Shown here one piece after another: positions 26,677-33,749 of a stretch of DNA of 64,000 nucleotides. The stretch comes from 2-02-FULL-47-50 sp964479045 (GTDB lineage Bacteria; Pseudomonadota; Gammaproteobacteria; Eutrophobiales; Eutrophobiaceae). The position numbers and the translations under genes are program-made. The notes beneath the pieces are model-generated. The model was not told the DNA's origin. It saw only the letters and a list, made by a program, of their open reading frames with translations, and ran no database searches. The stretch lies in contig CAYZJI010000001.1 in NCBI GenBank assembly GCA_964479045.1, forward strand, positions 1-64,000, read 5' to 3'. Each line of letters starts with the position of its first letter. The first letter of the stretch is position 1.

Positions 26677-26740
26677 GTTCAGCGGGAATTTTGTCCACTG
26701 GACAAAATTCTTGTTCCGCTTCACCCCATCACCCGCTCCA
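26674..26740 (-). repeat. Inverted copy of the palindromic repeat plus the tRNA-Gly 3' end
   Basis: On the minus strand, 26674-26729 repeats with few differences the roughly 55-bp element seen at 26217-26271 and 26385-26439, including the palindrome (26686-26710) and the flanking CGGAACAAG and GAACGCC. The last 16 bases (26725-26740, CCCATCACCCGCTCCA on the plus strand) are a perfect direct repeat of the tRNA-Gly 3' end. The block therefore looks like an element that has recombined with the tRNA gene, or a scar of such an event. Confidence 0.85.
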
Positions 26741-26985
26741 TTTACCGATGATTAAATTCTACACCTCAAAATATTGCACCTGCGATCATGCTTTGCCTGC
26801 CATGAGCTCATACTTTGGCCGTTTTTTAAATTAGTGTAGACTGCCAAAGGTGGCGCCAAGTATGTCTTTTACAAGAGCCACCATAATAACAATCATTATA
26901 AAAAAGCCATATATATCAATAGATTACTGGCTTAAGCCCGCAATCCATAAACTTGTGGGCTAACTACGGTAACAGGCTGGGCACC
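26741..26985. other. Non-coding stretch before the receiver gene
   Basis: No gene is visible. The DNA is AT-rich and holds one inverted repeat, CTTTGGC (26813-26819) with GCCAAAG (26843-26849), around a T-rich loop. It may contain the promoter of the receiver-MBL-thiS-thiG-trmB set. Confidence 0.5.
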
Positions 26986-27378
26986 ATGGAAACCGATTGG
27001 CCATCTGTAGTGGTCGTGGACAATAGTCCAGCGATCCGAAAACTGTTCGAGCGCAGCACTCAGGATCTGGGCATCAGCCTGAAGATCTTCGAGTCGGCGG
27101 CAGACTCGTGGGTCTATCTGCAAAATAACCGGCCAGATCTGTTGATCCTGAGTATTATTCTTCCCGATAAAAACGGCCTGACGTTGCTCAAAGACCTCAG
27201 AAAACACCCTCTCCATCTGAACACATCTGTTATCATGGTAAGCTCTAAGGACTATGCACAGGATCGGCAGGCAGCAAATGAACTCGGGGTGCTGGATTTC
27301 ATCCCCAAGCCGATGCCCATGCAGACAATTACGGACACCGTAGTAAAATATACCAAAGCGAAGCCAAAATCCGCATAA
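26986..27378 (+). CDS. Single-domain receiver protein lacking the phospho-acceptor Asp
   Basis: 130 residues, one REC domain and no output domain. The fold is recognisable: VVVVDNSPAIRKLF at the start, LLILSIILPDKNGL in the middle, VIMVSSKD and DFIPKPMP with the conserved Lys (about 108). Two key positions deviate. The acidic pair is Asp12-Asn13, and the phospho-acceptor of the usual 'D-x-x-L-P' is Ser56. It should not be phosphorylated in the ordinary way and may work as a constitutive docking protein. ATG 26986 is preferred to an upstream in-frame start at 26953 because it begins just before the domain. The MBL gene follows after seven bases, so they are likely co-transcribed. Confidence 0.85.
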   Translation: METDWPSVVVVDNSPAIRKLFERSTQDLGISLKIFESAADSWVYLQNNRPDLLILSIILPDKNGLTLLKDLRKHPLHLNTSVIMVSSKDYAQDRQAANELGVLDFIPKPMPMQTITDTVVKYTKAKPKSA

Positions 27379-27385
27379 TAATCAG

Positions 27386-28294
27386 ATGACTGACGCGTAC
27401 CTCCGGTTCTGGGGCGTGCGCGGCTCGTATGCCGCGCCCTTTGCATCTCACTTGCAGGTGGGAGGCAATACTTCATGTGTCGAAATCCGTGCAGGCGGAC
27501 ACCTTCTGATCTGTGATGCCGGTACCGGGATTATTCCCTTGGGCAATCAATTGATGCAGCAAAGCGGGTTGCGTGAGTTGAATATCATCATGACCCACTA
27601 CCACTGGGATCATGTTTGCGGTTTACCATTTTTTGTACCGGCTTTTTCTCCCCAATGGAAAATCAATTTCTTTGGTCCGGGTGATGACAAAGCTGAAATC
27701 AAAAAACATGTCTCGGCGCAAATGCGGGCACCCTATTTTCCGGTAGGAACTGAATCCTGGCTGGCCAACATCAATTACATTGCGCCGGATGACAATGGAC
27801 ACTTTATCGGTCCCATAAAAATCGAATACAGCAATGTCCACCATCCTGGTACCACATATGGATATCGCATCAGGCTGAATGGAAAAATCATCATCTATAT
27901 CTCCGATAATGAATGTAAATATATTGAAAAATCCATTTCCAACCGGCGCGGTGAACTGACGGATGAAGAACTGGCTATTTATGATGACATGATCAAGGAA
28001 GAGCATCAGTCGGAACTCGATCTCATTCGCGGTGCCGATATTCTGATACATGATGCCCAGTACACAGCTGAAGATTACCAGAAGAAAAAAGGCTGGGGTC
28101 ATTCCTGCTATATTGATACCATCAATATGGCGATTGATGCTGGCGTCAAGGATCTGTACCTTTATCATCATGATCCGAATTATGATGACAAGGCCATAGA
28201 AGCCATCTATCGTCATGCTGAACAGATTATCCGGATCAGGAATTCCTCTTTACGCTGTTTTGTTGCAAAGGAAGGCATGCGCGTTGATTTGTAG
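27386..28294 (+). CDS. MBL-fold metallo-hydrolase
   Basis: 302 residues. The metal-binding motif is THYHWDH. Further ligands fit NVHHPGTTYGYRI, YISDNE, ILIHDAQYT, GWGHS and LYHHDPNYDD, so two metal ions are likely. The N-terminal FWGVRGSYAAP is characteristic of the MBL subgroup related to PhnP and cyclic-nucleotide or lipid-ester hydrolases. The substrate is unknown; a signalling nucleotide is possible given the receiver gene seven bases upstream, but this is inference. No signal peptide, so cytoplasmic. Confidence 0.88.
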   Translation: MTDAYLRFWGVRGSYAAPFASHLQVGGNTSCVEIRAGGHLLICDAGTGIIPLGNQLMQQSGLRELNIIMTHYHWDHVCGLPFFVPAFSPQWKINFFGPGDDKAEIKKHVSAQMRAPYFPVGTESWLANINYIAPDDNGHFIGPIKIEYSNVHHPGTTYGYRIRLNGKIIIYISDNECKYIEKSISNRRGELTDEELAIYDDMIKEEHQSELDLIRGADILIHDAQYTAEDYQKKKGWGHSCYIDTINMAIDAGVKDLYLYHHDPNYDDKAIEAIYRHAEQIIRIRNSSLRCFVAKEGMRVDL

Positions 28295-28333
28295 TTGCTC
28301 TTCCTGCTGTTCTGTATTATCAGCCAGACAGTC

Positions 28334-28534
28334 ATGATGCAAATCGTTTTAAACGGTCAGTCACGTACCCTGGAACAGGCCTGCACAGTGGATGAATTGC
28401 TGGCCTTTCTCGATATCAAGGGCCGTCTCGCAGTGGAAATCAATCAGCAGATTGTACCTCGCAGCCAATTTCAGTCTCGCAAGATCAATCCCGGTGATAC
28501 CGTTGAGGTTGTCCATGCGATAGGCGGCGGTTAA
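28334..28534 (+). CDS. thiS: Sulfur carrier protein ThiS
   Basis: 66 residues from the ATG at 28334; a second ATG follows directly at 28337. It is a ubiquitin-like fold with IVLNGQSRTLE, TVDELLAFLDI and the C-terminal HAIGGG, whose terminal Gly becomes a thiocarboxylate and donates sulfur to the thiazole of thiamine. The frame extends upstream to the previous stop, but residues before the first Met are not part of the family. It is followed by thiG, its client enzyme. Confidence 0.95.
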   Translation: MMQIVLNGQSRTLEQACTVDELLAFLDIKGRLAVEINQQIVPRSQFQSRKINPGDTVEVVHAIGGG

Positions 28535-28554
28535 TCCAGGCCCGTTGCAAAAAT

Positions 28555-29355
28555 ATGAGTGAGCATGTCCACCAAAACAATGACCAACTGTTGATAGGGA
28601 AACGATCCTATAACTCCCGTCTGTTGGTAGGTACCGGTAAATACAGAAACCTGGAAGAAACTGGCAAGGCCATAGCGGCGAGCGGTGCAGAGATTGTAAC
28701 TGTGGCGATACGCCGTACCAATATCGGTCAGAACAAGGATGAGCCCAACCTGCTTGATGTCATCTCTCCGGAAAAATATACCATCCTGCCGAATACGGCG
28801 GGTTGCTACGATGCTGAAAGCGCCATTCGCACCTGCCAGCTGGCGCGTGAACTGCTGGACGGGCACACTCTCGTCAAACTCGAAGTGCTGGGCGATACCA
28901 AAACACTCTACCCGGATATCACCGCAACACTGGTTGCGGCAGAGAAACTGATTGCCGATGGGTTTGAAGTGATGGTGTATACCACTGATGACCCGATCAT
29001 GGCGAAACGCTTTGAAGAGATGGGGTGTATCGCCGTAATGCCATTGGCCGCACCGATAGGTTCAGGTCTGGGCATACGCAATCCCTATAACATCCGCACC
29101 ATTGTTGAAAATGCAAAAGTTCCGATCCTTGTGGATGCCGGTGTAGGCACAGCGTCAGACGCCACTATCGCCATGGAGCTGGGTTGTGATGGTGTATTAA
29201 TGAACACGGCCATAGCCGAAGCAAAAAATCCGGTACTGATGGCTTCAGCGATGAAAAAAGCCATCGAAGCCGGACGTGAAGCCTATCTCGCCGGCCGTAT
29301 GCCCCGCCGTGCCTATGCGAGTGCATCGTCACCACTCGACGGACGTTTCTTCTGA
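28555..29355 (+). CDS. thiG: Thiazole synthase
   Basis: 266 residues. It forms the thiazole phosphate moiety of thiamine from DXP, dehydroglycine and ThiS thiocarboxylate. TIM-barrel features are clear: SRLLVGTGKYRN, the Schiff-base Lys in VKLEVLGDTKTL, and the phosphate-binding loops ILVDAGVGTASDA and GVLMNTAIAEAKNP. It lies 20 bp after thiS. Other thi genes are not in the window. Confidence 0.97.
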   Translation: MSEHVHQNNDQLLIGKRSYNSRLLVGTGKYRNLEETGKAIAASGAEIVTVAIRRTNIGQNKDEPNLLDVISPEKYTILPNTAGCYDAESAIRTCQLARELLDGHTLVKLEVLGDTKTLYPDITATLVAAEKLIADGFEVMVYTTDDPIMAKRFEEMGCIAVMPLAAPIGSGLGIRNPYNIRTIVENAKVPILVDAGVGTASDATIAMELGCDGVLMNTAIAEAKNPVLMASAMKKAIEAGREAYLAGRMPRRAYASASSPLDGRFF

Positions 29356-29364
29356 TAATTTCCA

Positions 29365-30078
29365 TTGTCTGATTCACCAGTCAAGCCCAGACCCATCCGC
29401 AGTTTTGTCCGTCGCGAAGGACGCATGACGGACAGTCAGCGTAGCGCCATCAAACAATACTGGAAAACTTTCGGGGCTGATTATTCTACGGCCGTACTGG
29501 ATCTGAATATCCTTTTTGAGAGGCCAGCACCAAAGATACTCGATATAGGCACTGGCATGGGTGCTACTACGGTAACCTTGGCGCTACAGTACCCGGAAAA
29601 TGATTATCTGGCCGTAGAGGTACATAGTCCTGGCATCGGCAGCCTGTTGCGCCTGATAGCCAGACATAAATTAACCAACATACGCATCAGCAACCATGAT
29701 GTGATGGAAGTCCTGCAGGAACAAATTCCGCTAAACAGCCTTGATGCAATATATATTTTTTTCCCTGACCCATGGCCCAAAAAGCGGCACCACAAACGCC
29801 GTCTGATCAACGCTGGTCTGCTTGCCTTGCTGAAAAATCGCATGAAAGATCATGCCCGATTGTACATCGCCACGGACTGGAAAGACTATGCGGAACATAT
29901 TCTGGCTGTCTTTACACAGGAAGCGGATTTCATAAATCTTGCCGGAAACGGACAATATTCACCCCGCCCTCACTGGCGATCACTGACCAAATTTGAACAA
30001 CGCGGTCATAAACTTGAACACAAAGTGTGGGACTTCGCGTTTATGTGTCGCAAGCCAATTACTACAAAAAATCTCTGA
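29365..30078 (+). CDS. trmB: tRNA (guanine-N7)-methyltransferase
   Basis: 237 residues. It makes m7G46 in tRNA with S-adenosylmethionine. The SAM motif is LDIGTGMGATTV and the family signature FFPDPWPKKRHHKRR is intact. The start appears to be TTG at 29365, because the conserved IRSFVRREGRMT peptide lies upstream of the first ATG (29425). No strong ribosome binding site is seen, so coupling to thiG nine bases upstream is likely. Its 3' end overlaps the convergent yrfG gene by 17 bases. Confidence 0.95.
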   Translation: MSDSPVKPRPIRSFVRREGRMTDSQRSAIKQYWKTFGADYSTAVLDLNILFERPAPKILDIGTGMGATTVTLALQYPENDYLAVEVHSPGIGSLLRLIARHKLTNIRISNHDVMEVLQEQIPLNSLDAIYIFFPDPWPKKRHHKRRLINAGLLALLKNRMKDHARLYIATDWKDYAEHILAVFTQEADFINLAGNGQYSPRPHWRSLTKFEQRGHKLEHKVWDFAFMCRKPITTKNL

Positions 30079-30709
30079 AATCGTGTATCGCCGTGAACTC
30101 CGCCGTGTCACGCACCGGCGCACGGCTGTCAGGCTGGGCAATACTCAACAAATGCCGGATACCACAGGCACGAGCTGTTCTGAGCACTGTCAGATTATCA
30201 TCGATCAGAATCGTTCTTTCCGGTTCGAACTCCAGCGATTGCTTCAGCCGTCCCCAGAACTCCGGCTCTTCCTTTGGAGATCCATAGCCATGTGAACTGA
30301 TGACTTCCCGGAAATATTTACCGATACCGGTACGCATCAACTTCATGTCCACGAGGTCCTGATGTGCATTGGTCACCATCACCGGCTGTTTGCCCCGTTC
30401 ATTTAATGAGACAAGGAAGTCCAGCGCAGCAGGACGCATCTGGATCAGATCCAGAATATCTTCCTTGAGTTTCAGGATATCCATGCTCAACTCACCGGAC
30501 CAGAAATCCAGACAATACCAGGAAAGCGTACCTTCAAGACTCTTGAAGCGCGGGATCAGCTCACGCTTCGACGCTTCCGCATCCAGTCCGCGCAGTTCAC
30601 CCCAGCGCCTTGGCAGATATTCCTGCCAGAAATAATTGTCAAAATGCAGATCCAGCAGTGTCCCGTCCATGTCGAGTAATACAGTGTCTATGGTTTTCCA
30701 GTCGATCAT
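30062..30709 (-). CDS. yrfG: GMP/IMP nucleotidase (HAD family)
   Basis: 215 residues. HAD motifs: LLDMDGTLLDLH (nucleophile and acid Asp), VTNAHQ (motif II), and TILIDDNLTVL (motif IV). The N-terminal WQEYLPRRW region is specific to the YrfG group, which hydrolyses purine nucleoside 5'-monophosphates. It is monocistronic, convergent with trmB (17-base overlap) and divergent from cysQ, so the 68-bp gap to cysQ must carry both promoters. Confidence 0.9.
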   Translation of the reverse strand: MIDWKTIDTVLLDMDGTLLDLHFDNYFWQEYLPRRWGELRGLDAEASKRELIPRFKSLEGTLSWYCLDFWSGELSMDILKLKEDILDLIQMRPAALDFLVSLNERGKQPVMVTNAHQDLVDMKLMRTGIGKYFREVISSHGYGSPKEEPEFWGRLKQSLEFEPERTILIDDNLTVLRTARACGIRHLLSIAQPDSRAPVRDTAEFTAIHDFRDFL

Positions 30710-30777
30710 GGCAACAGTATAACAAGAGGCCGAAATGAAATTTATACATGTCTTACCAATTATCGTAAAATTCCGGC

Positions 30778-31593
30778 ATGATTGCGCCGCTCAACACTGA
30801 CACGCTGTTACCGTCGACCATGGAAGTTGTCACCATTGCAAAACGGGCCGCCAGACAGATACTGGATATTTATGAGTCCGATTTCGCGATTGAACACAAG
30901 GACGATAAATCGCCGCTCACAGCAGCGGACATGGCCTCTCACAGAACAATTTGTGAATCCCTTGCAGCGCTGACACCAGACATACCTATACTGTCGGAAG
31001 AGTCTTCATTGGTTCCTTTCCCTGAACGCCAGCGCTGGCAGCGCTACTGGCTGATCGACCCGCTGGATGGCACACGCGAATTCATCAAACGTAATGGTGA
31101 ATTCACAGTCAATATTGCCTTGATTGAAAATTACGTTCCGATACTGGGAGTAGTCCACGTCCCGGTACAAAACATTACTTACTATGCAAGTAAAGGTGAA
31201 GGCGCATGGAAACAAATCGCCCAACAACCTCCAGTCAAAATCAGGACACGCATCACTCAAGCACAAAATCTGACGGTGGCTGGCAGTCGCTCACACGGCA
31301 GTGAACGACAGCAGAAATTTTTTGAAAAGCTGGGTGATATCGAAATTTATGCCATCGGCAGCTCACTGAAATTCTGCCTGGTGGCAGAAGGTAAAGTGGA
31401 CATCTATCCACGCTTTGGGCCTACTTCAGAATGGGACACAGCGGCTGCACAATGCATAGTTGAAGAAGCTGGCGGGTCTGTCACTGATGAAAATCTTCAG
31501 CCTCTCAGATACAACACCAAAGAATCGCTGCTGAATCCTGACTTTCTTGTTATTGGTGACAAAGACTTTGACTGGAAACCGTATCTGAATTAA
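30778..31593 (+). CDS. cysQ: 3'(2'),5'-bisphosphate nucleotidase CysQ
   Basis: 271 residues. It removes the 3'-phosphate from PAP, a by-product of sulfate assimilation. Inositol-monophosphatase fold motifs: ILSEESS, WLIDPLDGTREFIKRNGEF (metal-binding DPLDG) and EWDTAAAQCIVEEAGG. An ATG at 30820 would give a start closer to E. coli CysQ. A seven-base hairpin, CACAACA/TGTTGTG, lies at 31665-31681 downstream without a T-run. Confidence 0.95.
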   Translation: MIAPLNTDTLLPSTMEVVTIAKRAARQILDIYESDFAIEHKDDKSPLTAADMASHRTICESLAALTPDIPILSEESSLVPFPERQRWQRYWLIDPLDGTREFIKRNGEFTVNIALIENYVPILGVVHVPVQNITYYASKGEGAWKQIAQQPPVKIRTRITQAQNLTVAGSRSHGSERQQKFFEKLGDIEIYAIGSSLKFCLVAEGKVDIYPRFGPTSEWDTAAAQCIVEEAGGSVTDENLQPLRYNTKESLLNPDFLVIGDKDFDWKPYLN

Positions 31594-31716
31594 AGGTGAT
31601 GACTGTACGCCGTCAGAACATTTGATGCAGTATGCAGAGACCATCTCGAATGACACAAATATGACACAACATGATGTTGTGGTAATGCGTGGTAAAAAGT
31701 AAGTGATTGATCGAAT

Positions 31717-31792
31717 TGGTGGCCAAGGGCGGAATTGAACCACCGACACAGGGATTTTCAGTCCCCTGCTCTACCAACTGAGCTACTTGGCC
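31717..31792 (-). tRNA. tRNA-Phe (GAA anticodon)
   Basis: 76 bases including an encoded CCA. On the minus strand the acceptor is GGCCAAG with CTTGGCC, the D-arm has GCTCAGTTGGTAGAGC, the anticodon loop is CTGAAAA (GAA), and the T-arm holds GGTTCAATTCC. It lies downstream of yggX, as in many related genomes. Confidence 0.96.
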
Positions 31793-31858
31793 AAATACTG
31801 GCTTATAACAAAGAGCGCGTATTAAACCGGGGTATGGTCAGTCCGTCAAGTCAAAACC

Positions 31859-32131
31859 CTATTCTTTGGGCGGCACGTATTCCCCGGGCCGTTCCGAGCC
31901 CGCCCCGAAGAAAAATTTTTCCATCTCTTCTTCCAGAAACTTCCGGGCCTTGGGTTCAATCGGGGTCAGGCGGTATTCATTGATCAGCATGGTCTGGTGC
32001 TTGAGCCACATCTGCCAGCCGGCTTGTGAAACATTTTCAAAAATGCGTTTCCCCAGTTCTCCGGGATAAGGGGCAAATTTCAGCCCATCGGCCTCGCGAT
32101 TGAGTTTTACGCAGTGTACAGTCCTGCTCAT
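31859..32131 (-). CDS. yggX: Fe(2+)-trafficking / oxidative damage protection protein YggX
   Basis: 90 residues, full length. MSRTVHCVKL contains the conserved Cys7, followed by PYPGELGKRIFENVS and WQMWLKHQTMLINEYRL, which define YggX. It protects iron-sulfur enzymes and influences iron handling. Its ATG directly follows the mutY stop codon. The mutY-yggX operon is conserved, and MutY itself has a 4Fe-4S cluster. Confidence 0.97.
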   Translation of the reverse strand: MSRTVHCVKLNREADGLKFAPYPGELGKRIFENVSQAGWQMWLKHQTMLINEYRLTPIEPKARKFLEEEMEKFFFGAGSERPGEYVPPKE

Positions 32132-33208
32132 TCAATTTACCTCGTGTGCTGTCAATTCTGATAACAATTTTGAGACCGGCGCAGCAAATCCAAGAGTCTG
32201 TTTGCTGCCGGGACGGTACCACAAAACATCCCCGGAATCGCGGATAGCCTGCATGGTCCGTTTTATCCTGATATGCACCGGCATGATGTCCAGATGAAAA
32301 TGACTGAACGTATGTCGGACCGGCGGTTTATGGGTGAGCTTGCCTGCCGTATATCCCCATTCCTGTTTTATCCAGCGCCTGATATCCGCGTCAGGCGCAC
32401 ATTCCGGGAATGACCACAAACCACCCCAGATTCCAGCTGGCGGGCGTTGCTTCAGTAATATTTCACCACGGTGATTTTCCACGATGGCAAATACAGACTG
32501 GCGTATCGGCAATATTTTTCTGGGTCGTGGTTCGGGAAATTCATGCTGACATGATTCCTGTTTCGCCAGACAGCCTCTCTGCACAGGGCATTGATCACAA
32601 TCCGGGTTGCGCCGCTTGCACACCGTTGCGCCCAGATCCATGATGGCTTGTGTATAAGCAGCCACATTTTTATGTGGCGTATGCAATTCGGCAAGTTGCC
32701 ACAGATGCTCCTGGATCGCAGGATGGCCAGCCCATCCTTCAATCTTGTGATAACGGGCCAATACCCGTTTCACGTTGCCATCCAGTATCGGATGTCGCTG
32801 TCCGCCCGACAAGGCCAGAATAGCGCCGGCTGTTGAGCGCCCGATCCCCGGCAACTGTTGCACCTGATCTATGTGGTCAGGAAACCGGCCATGATGATTC
32901 TGCATGATCAACTCCGCTGCCCGGTGCAGATTACGTGCGCGCGCGTAATAGCCCAGTCCTGTCCAAAGATGCAACACATCATCGAGTCGGGCTGTGGCCA
33001 ATGACCGGATGTCCGGGAATTTTTTTACAAACCGCTTGAAATAAGGAATAACGGTTTTGACCTGGGTTTGCTGCAACATGATCTCGGAAACCCAGACCCG
33101 ATAAGGCATAACCTTTTTCTGCCAGGGCAAATCGTGCCGCCCATACCGGGCCTGCCACTGCAGCAGGCGCCGGGCAAAATCAGCTGTTTTACATTTCCTG
33201 GCGGGCAT
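32132..33208 (-). CDS. mutY: A/G-specific adenine DNA glycosylase
   Basis: About 358 residues. It removes adenine opposite 8-oxoguanine. Features: VSEIMLQQTQV with the catalytic Glu, a helix-hairpin-helix (LPGIGRSTAGAI), catalytic Asp in ILDGNVKRVLARY, the 4Fe-4S ligands C-x6-C-x2-C-x5-C (CKRRNPDCDQCPVQRGC), and the C-terminal NUDIX-like domain that recognises 8-oxoG. I prefer the ATG at 33208 (MPARKCKT); the ATG at 33226 would add six residues. Either way the start overlaps the end of the SRPBCC gene. Confidence 0.97.
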   Translation of the reverse strand: MPARKCKTADFARRLLQWQARYGRHDLPWQKKVMPYRVWVSEIMLQQTQVKTVIPYFKRFVKKFPDIRSLATARLDDVLHLWTGLGYYARARNLHRAAELIMQNHHGRFPDHIDQVQQLPGIGRSTAGAILALSGGQRHPILDGNVKRVLARYHKIEGWAGHPAIQEHLWQLAELHTPHKNVAAYTQAIMDLGATVCKRRNPDCDQCPVQRGCLAKQESCQHEFPEPRPRKILPIRQSVFAIVENHRGEILLKQRPPAGIWGGLWSFPECAPDADIRRWIKQEWGYTAGKLTHKPPVRHTFSHFHLDIMPVHIRIKRTMQAIRDSGDVLWYRPGSKQTLGFAAPVSKLLSELTAHEVN

Positions 33209-33749
33209 AATATTCGAGCCGTTCAATCAGTATGGACAGTTCCTGCAGCATTTTTTTACGCACGAGCCAGGGACCTATTACAGGAGGGATCCAGAATGCC
33301 GGCTCAAGTTTTCTATGGAGGGTCATACGTGTTTGATCGTTACCCAATGGTGAAATGACCCAATGGCTGCTGCCCTGCCGGAAATCGCTGTTTTCTGCAA
33401 TAACTTTGGCCAGGATTTCATCCCGGCCATTGACCCGGACTTCCTCCACCAGAATCATTTTCCGGCAAAAAAACAATATACAGGTATGTAATAATAACCT
33501 GGTGATATGGTGGTGCTCATCGAGCTGTTTTATGACAGCACTCTCAGTAATACTGTTACTCAGCTCACTGAGATCAGCATAGTCTGTCATCAACTCATAA
33601 ACTCGGGAGGGCGGAGCGGCTATGGCTGCATCGAATGTGACCGTGTAAACATCCCCGGCAAGCACAATCGAGCCTTCATGTATCTCACCGGCATGCACCA
33701 GCAGACCGCACGACAGCAGCACCGTTGCTACTGTCAGGAAAGTTTTCAA
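33189..33749 (-). CDS. Exported SRPBCC (START-like) protein
   Basis: 186 residues. A signal peptide (FLTVATVLLSCGLLVHA) is followed by a START/polyketide-cyclase-like domain: YTVTFDAAIAAPPSRVYELM, the usual 'x-I-x-A-P-x-x-x-V-[WY]' opening, and a C-terminal amphipathic helix. These domains bind hydrophobic ligands. It is placed between asmA (four-base overlap) and mutY (about 20-base overlap), so it is translated as part of that operon. A periplasmic lipid-related role beside AsmA is possible but unproven. Confidence 0.8.
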   Translation of the reverse strand: MKTFLTVATVLLSCGLLVHAGEIHEGSIVLAGDVYTVTFDAAIAAPPSRVYELMTDYADLSELSNSITESAVIKQLDEHHHITRLLLHTCILFFCRKMILVEEVRVNGRDEILAKVIAENSDFRQGSSHWVISPLGNDQTRMTLHRKLEPAFWIPPVIGPWLVRKKMLQELSILIERLEYYARQEM

